From: a bacterium
GTDB taxonomy: Bacteria; NPL-UPA2; JAUVJM01
Direction of reading: 5' to 3'
NCBI GenBank assembly: GCA_030596585.1
Contig: JAUVJM010000050.1
Location: 1-8,816 of the forward strand
Length of the DNA: 8,816 nucleotides
Below the pieces are notes generated by a model. The model saw nothing but the letters and a program-made list of their open reading frames with translations. It had not been told where the DNA came from and did not search any database. Position numbers and translations under genes: made by a program. This document shows positions 5,506-8,816 of this stretch, piece after piece. Position 1 is the stretch's first letter. The number at the start of each line of letters is the position of its first letter.

Positions 5506-7134
5506 TTACGTCTGCATCAAATAAGCAATATTGACGATTTGGGAATTCATGCTTTCCAAGCTAAGCAATATGTGAAAGTGTATTGCCCCCGTACTGGACG
5601 ATTCCGAAATCCCCTTGTGCATCCTGTCTATGTGAGAGCCGTAGCTTTCCTCCCAGAGACGCCTGAAATCCTCACGGCTCTCAATCACACTTCTTAACCT
5701 GGATATGTCCCCGGACTTAAAAACACCTTCGACAATCTTTAGATTGCGGCAGACTACCTGATGCAGTTTCTCCATCTCGTGAAATCCCGCGAAGGAAAAC
5801 GAAAGGTCATCGTCAATCACCTTCTGCGCCGTGTACAGGAACTCCCTGTTAACTGTATCTCCCAAACTTTCCAGATAATGACTCAAACCAAGGAGCCTCA
5901 CTTCTTCTCCGGACTCTTCCCCCGAAAGCGTCCGTTGACCCAGCCTGGTCAAAAAAGCCGTCACCTTCTTATGAAGACCGTTAACCACATCATCCATACG
6001 CTTCAAATCTTCAAGAAGCCGCCGGTCACCACCGCGTAGGACCAAAATCGCCTTTGAAACCACTTCGGAGACCACGGAGAACATCTGCCCTATCTTTTCC
6101 CTTGCATCAGCAAGGGCAATCGGCGGACTTTCAAGCAAGCCTTCATAAACTTCTTTTTCCTTTCCGCCTCCGGAAGGCATTACCAGTAACACCACCCGTC
6201 CTATAAGACCCGAAAAAGGGAGAAGAATTGCGGTAATCAGCACGTTAAACACAGTGTGAGAGTTGGCAAGCATCCGCGCAGGCCCGATATCGCCCGCGGT
6301 AAACAGCTGTGACACGGCAAGGACAAAATGAGAAAACCATCTCAACAGAGGGAAGAAAATCGCCACGCCGATTATCTTGATGATAAGGTGTGCTGCCGCA
6401 ACGCGGCGCGCATCGGAGCCAACCTGGATACTGGCAAGGGCTGCCGTAGCACAGGTCCCTATATTGGCGCCGAATATTATCGGGAGAGATGCCTGGATAA
6501 TTTCAATCGGCTCAGTTCCGAACAGCCCCTGTCCTGCAAGAGTAAGCGCAAGAGCTATCGTTGCCGCACTGCTCTGTATAATCGCCGTGATAGCCGTCGC
6601 TGCAAGAAGAGCCAGTAATGGGTTCTGCCTGAAGGCAAGAAACATCCGGATAAATTTTTCTGAATCACGCAGGGGCAGGACTCCCTCTTTCATCAAAAGC
6701 ATCCCCAGGAAGATAAATCCAAAACCAAATAGTGCCTGACCAATAAACTTCTCCCTTTCATAATGAGCAAGACTCTTCAGAAGGAAACCTGCCGCCACCA
6801 TAATGAGGGCATAGTCAGCAATCCTGAATGCAATCAACTGGACAGTAAATGTGGTCCCGATATCAGCGCCGAGAATCACTCCTATTGTCTGGGGAAACCT
6901 CATAAGCCCTGCCTGGACGAAGTTTACCAAAAAGACAGTCGTGGCGGAACTTGACTGCGTGCAAACAGTGATAAATGCACCCGTCACAACACCAGTAACG
7001 GGATTTCTGGTAGCCAATCCCAGAATCCCGCGCAGGACTCTCCCTGCCACTTTCTGCAAAGCCTCACCGGTAACCTGAAGCCCAAACAGAAATATGGCAA
7101 GCCCGCCCAGAACTCCAGCCAGAACAATCAACAT
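5506..7134 (-). CDS. Na+/phosphate cotransporter with C-terminal PhoU-like domain
   Basis: This inner-membrane protein belongs to the Na/Pi cotransporter II family (two PF02690-type repeats), which moves phosphate coupled to sodium; some bacterial members may export it. I start it at the ATG at 7132-7134 (542 residues), directly before the first membrane segment, with GGAG eight bases upstream. The inverted repeat halves each hold the signature motifs: TQSSSATT (59-66) with GADIGTT (89-95), and IQSSAAT (186-192) with GANIGTC (222-228). About eight hydrophobic segments occupy residues 1-320. The remainder, about 340-542, is a soluble helical PhoU-like domain. A TTG at 7224 would add 30 residues read from a GC-rich repeat and is unlikely to be used. 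The ATG overlaps the tsaD stop by seven bases, implying translational coupling. A DUF47/PhoU-like gene lies two genes downstream, so the block has a phosphate theme. Direction of transport is unknown. Confidence 0.92.
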   Translation of the reverse strand: MLIVLAGVLGGLAIFLFGLQVTGEALQKVAGRVLRGILGLATRNPVTGVVTGAFITVCTQSSSATTVFLVNFVQAGLMRFPQTIGVILGADIGTTFTVQLIAFRIADYALIMVAAGFLLKSLAHYEREKFIGQALFGFGFIFLGMLLMKEGVLPLRDSEKFIRMFLAFRQNPLLALLAATAITAIIQSSAATIALALTLAGQGLFGTEPIEIIQASLPIIFGANIGTCATAALASIQVGSDARRVAAAHLIIKIIGVAIFFPLLRWFSHFVLAVSQLFTAGDIGPARMLANSHTVFNVLITAILLPFSGLIGRVVLLVMPSGGGKEKEVYEGLLESPPIALADAREKIGQMFSVVSEVVSKAILVLRGGDRRLLEDLKRMDDVVNGLHKKVTAFLTRLGQRTLSGEESGEEVRLLGLSHYLESLGDTVNREFLYTAQKVIDDDLSFSFAGFHEMEKLHQVVCRNLKIVEGVFKSGDISRLRSVIESREDFRRLWEESYGSHIDRMHKGISESSSTGAIHFHILLSLESMNSQIVNIAYLMQT

Positions 7135-8186
7135 GAGTCTCGCTCCACTCGACAACCCCCCATCCCCCCTTGCTCCCCCCTTATTAAGGGGGGTAGGGGG
7201 GATCCCAAAACCCAGTTCGAGCAAACATTCAGCGAGAGGGAACTCCTCTCTCCCCTCTCAAGCTTCACAAACCCAAGCCCGGCAATCATAACCGCGTTAT
7301 CGGTGCAGAGTGCCGGGGGCGGGCAGAAGAAGCCGATTCCCGTCTTAAAAGCCCCCTCTTCCAATGCCTTTCGCAGAACGGTATTCCTCGCAACTCCCCC
7401 GCCAAGAAGAATTGATCCAACCCCTTCGTCCTCTGCCGCCATCAGAACTTTCCTTACCAGAACGTCAACCACAGCCGCCTGGAAACCCGCCGCTATATCC
7501 TCCACGTCTTTACACCCGTGTTTTTTGATATGGTAAAGGACAGCCGTCTTCAGTCCGCTGAAACTGAAATCAAAAGATCCGGGCAGATAGGGCCTTGGAA
7601 AGGTGATTTTCCCTGCATCACCCTTCTGCGCAGCTCTCTCAATTGCAGGTCCGCCTGGATAACCCAGGCCGAGCATCTTGGCAACCTTATCAAACGCCTC
7701 CCCGACAGCATCATCACGGGTCCTGCCCAGAACTTTGTACTCATTGATACCCGAAACATAGACCATATCAGTGTGCCCGCCGGAAACAATAAGCCCGATA
7801 GCTGGAAGAACCGGCTCCTCGTCAATAAAATTCGCATACAAATGAGCCTCTATGTGATTTATCGCTATGAGCGGTTTTTTCAGAGAAAAGCATATAGCCT
7901 TCGCGGTCGAGGTTCCCACGAGAAGCGCCCCTACCAGCCCCGGACCTGCGGTTACCGCTATCCCGTCAATATCCAATATGCTCAATCCTGCTCTGTGAAA
8001 GCTCTCTTCAATAACAGGACACAACAAGTCAAGATGTGCCCTGCTGGCAAGCTCGGGGACGACTCCGCCAAACTTGCGGTGTATATCCACCTGCGAGGAG
8101 ACAACGCTGGAGCGGACTTTCTTCCCATCCTCGACAACCGCCGCGGCAGTCTCATCACACGAAGTTTCAATTCCCAAAACTATCAT
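7128..8186 (-). CDS. tsaD: tRNA N6-adenosine threonylcarbamoyltransferase TsaD
   Basis: TsaD transfers the threonylcarbamoyl group from threonylcarbamoyl-AMP to A37 of ANN-decoding tRNAs (t6A), working with TsaB and TsaE, which are not in this window. The start MIVLGIETSCDETA is the family hallmark of the ASKHA fold. Further motifs are TAGPGLVGALLVG (79-91), the metal-binding HIEAH with H111 and H115, the SGGHT loop (135-139), and CTDNAVM with the third metal ligand D296. The family body ends at about residue 328 (NVCSNWVLG). The last 24 residues, rich in Pro and Gly (SPLPPLIRGEQGG...), are translated from a GC-rich repeat and are probably an unstructured tail, making 352 residues instead of about 330-340. 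The ATG shares one base with the stop of the upstream PAS sensor gene (TAATG), and the stop lies inside the start of the transporter gene. All three are probably co-translated. Confidence 0.96.
   Translation of the reverse strand: MIVLGIETSCDETAAAVVEDGKKVRSSVVSSQVDIHRKFGGVVPELASRAHLDLLCPVIEESFHRAGLSILDIDGIAVTAGPGLVGALLVGTSTAKAICFSLKKPLIAINHIEAHLYANFIDEEPVLPAIGLIVSGGHTDMVYVSGINEYKVLGRTRDDAVGEAFDKVAKMLGLGYPGGPAIERAAQKGDAGKITFPRPYLPGSFDFSFSGLKTAVLYHIKKHGCKDVEDIAAGFQAAVVDVLVRKVLMAAEDEGVGSILLGGGVARNTVLRKALEEGAFKTGIGFFCPPPALCTDNAVMIAGLGFVKLERGERSSLSLNVCSNWVLGSPLPPLIRGEQGGMGGCRVERDSC
7156..7206. repeat. GC-rich palindromic repeat inside the tsaD 3' end
   Basis: Runs of six C (7164-7169 and 7175-7180) are mirrored by runs of six G (7188-7193 and 7196-7201) around TTATTAA (7181-7187). 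The arms are imperfect: the spacer is TTGCT on one side and TA on the other. Peptides such as PPTPLNKGG or PPLIRGEQGG read from such repeats recur as spurious tails in many bacterial annotations. Here the repeat lies within a real reading frame and has lengthened TsaD. It also creates a false N-terminal extension for the Na/Pi transporter. Confidence 0.85.
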
Positions 8187-8816
8187 TATTTCTTTCTGAC
8201 TTCAACCTCTTCATCTTGGATTCTGGATACATCCAGAAGCTCACCGATTTTTCTGTTAAGCCGGTCAATTTCCGAAAGCGCCATAGACAAGAACTCCCTT
8301 TGCTGTTCGGTAGTCTCGCCGAGTATCCCATCCAAAATCTGGCTCACGACTTCTTTTATCGAAGTTAGGGGAGTCCTCAGTTCATGGGAAGCAGTGGAGA
8401 CAAAATCGGTTCTCAACCGGTCAAGCCTCACTAACGCCTTGTTAGATTCCAGCAGGCTCTCCTCCGCATTCTTGCACTCGGTGATATCCGTGTCCGCACC
8501 CCTGTATCCCAAAAAATTTCCCTTTTCGTCGAATATAGGAACCCCGCTTGTCAAAAGCCACACCGTACGGCCGTCCCTGTGCGCGTTTCTATTTGCAAAC
8601 TTTCTGAAAGGCTGCCTTTTAGCGAACGCCTCAAATGCCGCCTTCTTTAGCTTCTCCCTATCTTCATCACGGAATAGATCATAGAAGTATTTTTTTTCTA
8701 CAATCTCTTCCAGCTTATACCCGAGTATCTTCTCAATTGCCGAACTCCCGTACGTATACATCCCCCTGGCGTCAACTTCCCAAATCCATTCCTGGGCATT
8801 CTCTGTCACCTGTCTG
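8186..8816 (-). CDS. PAS-domain sensor with HisKA helix, lacking an ATPase domain (5' end outside window)
   Basis: The frame is open to the window edge, so the N-terminus is missing and more sensory domains may lie upstream. Numbering from the GTG at 8807-8809, residues 1-112 form a PAS domain of the WIWEVDxxGxYTY...EKILGY...GYRGADTDIT type, including its PAC end. A short linker helix follows, then a HisKA dimerisation helix with the phospho-acceptor H-box STASHELRTPLTS (H142) and the second helix REFLSMALSEIDRLNRKIGELLDVSRIQ. The protein stops at EVEVRKK, where a HATPase_c domain (N, G1, G2 boxes) would normally begin. No frameshifted remainder can exist, since tsaD starts on the last base of the stop. 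It may be a truncated kinase or a phospho-acceptor/dimerising module served by another kinase. The PAS-HisKA identification is firm; its function is unknown. Confidence 0.88.
   Translation of the reverse strand, partial: RQVTENAQEWIWEVDARGMYTYGSSAIEKILGYKLEEIVEKKYFYDLFRDEDREKLKKAAFEAFAKRQPFRKFANRNAHRDGRTVWLLTSGVPIFDEKGNFLGYRGADTDITECKNAEESLLESNKALVRLDRLRTDFVSTASHELRTPLTSIKEVVSQILDGILGETTEQQREFLSMALSEIDRLNRKIGELLDVSRIQDEEVEVRKK

Noticed and set aside
7135..7224. 30-residue N-terminal extension of the Na/Pi transporter from the TTG at 7224
   Set aside because: It is translated from the GC-rich repeat in another frame within tsaD; the ATG at 7134 directly precedes the first membrane segment.
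1..8816. CRISPR array, tRNA or rRNA gene, toxin-antitoxin or defence system
   Set aside because: No regularly spaced repeats, tRNA-like cloverleaf or rRNA sequence was seen, and all coding space is explained by the seven genes.

Overview
The window is a compact bacterial chromosomal segment. Seven genes all read on the minus strand and together cover nearly all of it. The host cannot be fixed from sequence alone. The content fits an uncultivated Gram-negative-type or deep-branching bacterium: moderate GC, an archaeal-like GTP-dependent PEP carboxykinase, PAS-rich signalling, and several families of small palindromic intergenic repeats common in metagenome-derived lineages such as Nitrospirota, Omnitrophota or Planctomycetota. 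This placement is an inference of low confidence.

In transcription order (high to low coordinate): (1) the 3' part of a PAS sensor protein with a histidine-kinase dimerisation helix but no ATPase domain, entering from the window edge and ending at 8186; (2) tsaD, the t6A tRNA-modification enzyme, whose ATG shares one base with the preceding stop; (3) a Na+/phosphate cotransporter with a PhoU-like tail, whose probable ATG overlaps the tsaD stop; (4) GTP-type phosphoenolpyruvate carboxykinase; (5) a DUF47/PhoU-like phosphate-transport accessory protein; (6) a XerC/XerD-type tyrosine recombinase; (7) a class II CCA-adding/poly(A)-polymerase-family tRNA nucleotidyltransferase.

Genes 1-3 overlap and are probably co-translated. 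Genes 3-7 are separated by gaps that each hold a palindromic repeat. The gaps contain: a 75-nt double-hairpin element and a 40-nt direct repeat upstream of the PEPCK gene; the second copy of that 40-nt repeat plus a hairpin upstream of the DUF47 gene; a 91-bp element with 11-bp terminal inverted repeats just upstream of xer; and a 186-bp imperfect inverted repeat flanked by TAAATA direct repeats between xer and cca. A fifth, GC-rich repeat lies inside the tsaD 3' end and has extended that protein. No gene-free stretch exceeds 300 bases; the longest is 3255-3509.

Functionally the block mixes tRNA maturation (tsaD, cca), phosphate handling (Na/Pi transporter, DUF47), central carbon metabolism (PEPCK) and chromosome-dimer resolution (xer). 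I see no convincing new multi-gene system. The most interesting signals are the repeats and how they sit on gene boundaries, the near-identical 40-nt leaders in front of PEPCK and DUF47, and the kinase that stops after its H-box.
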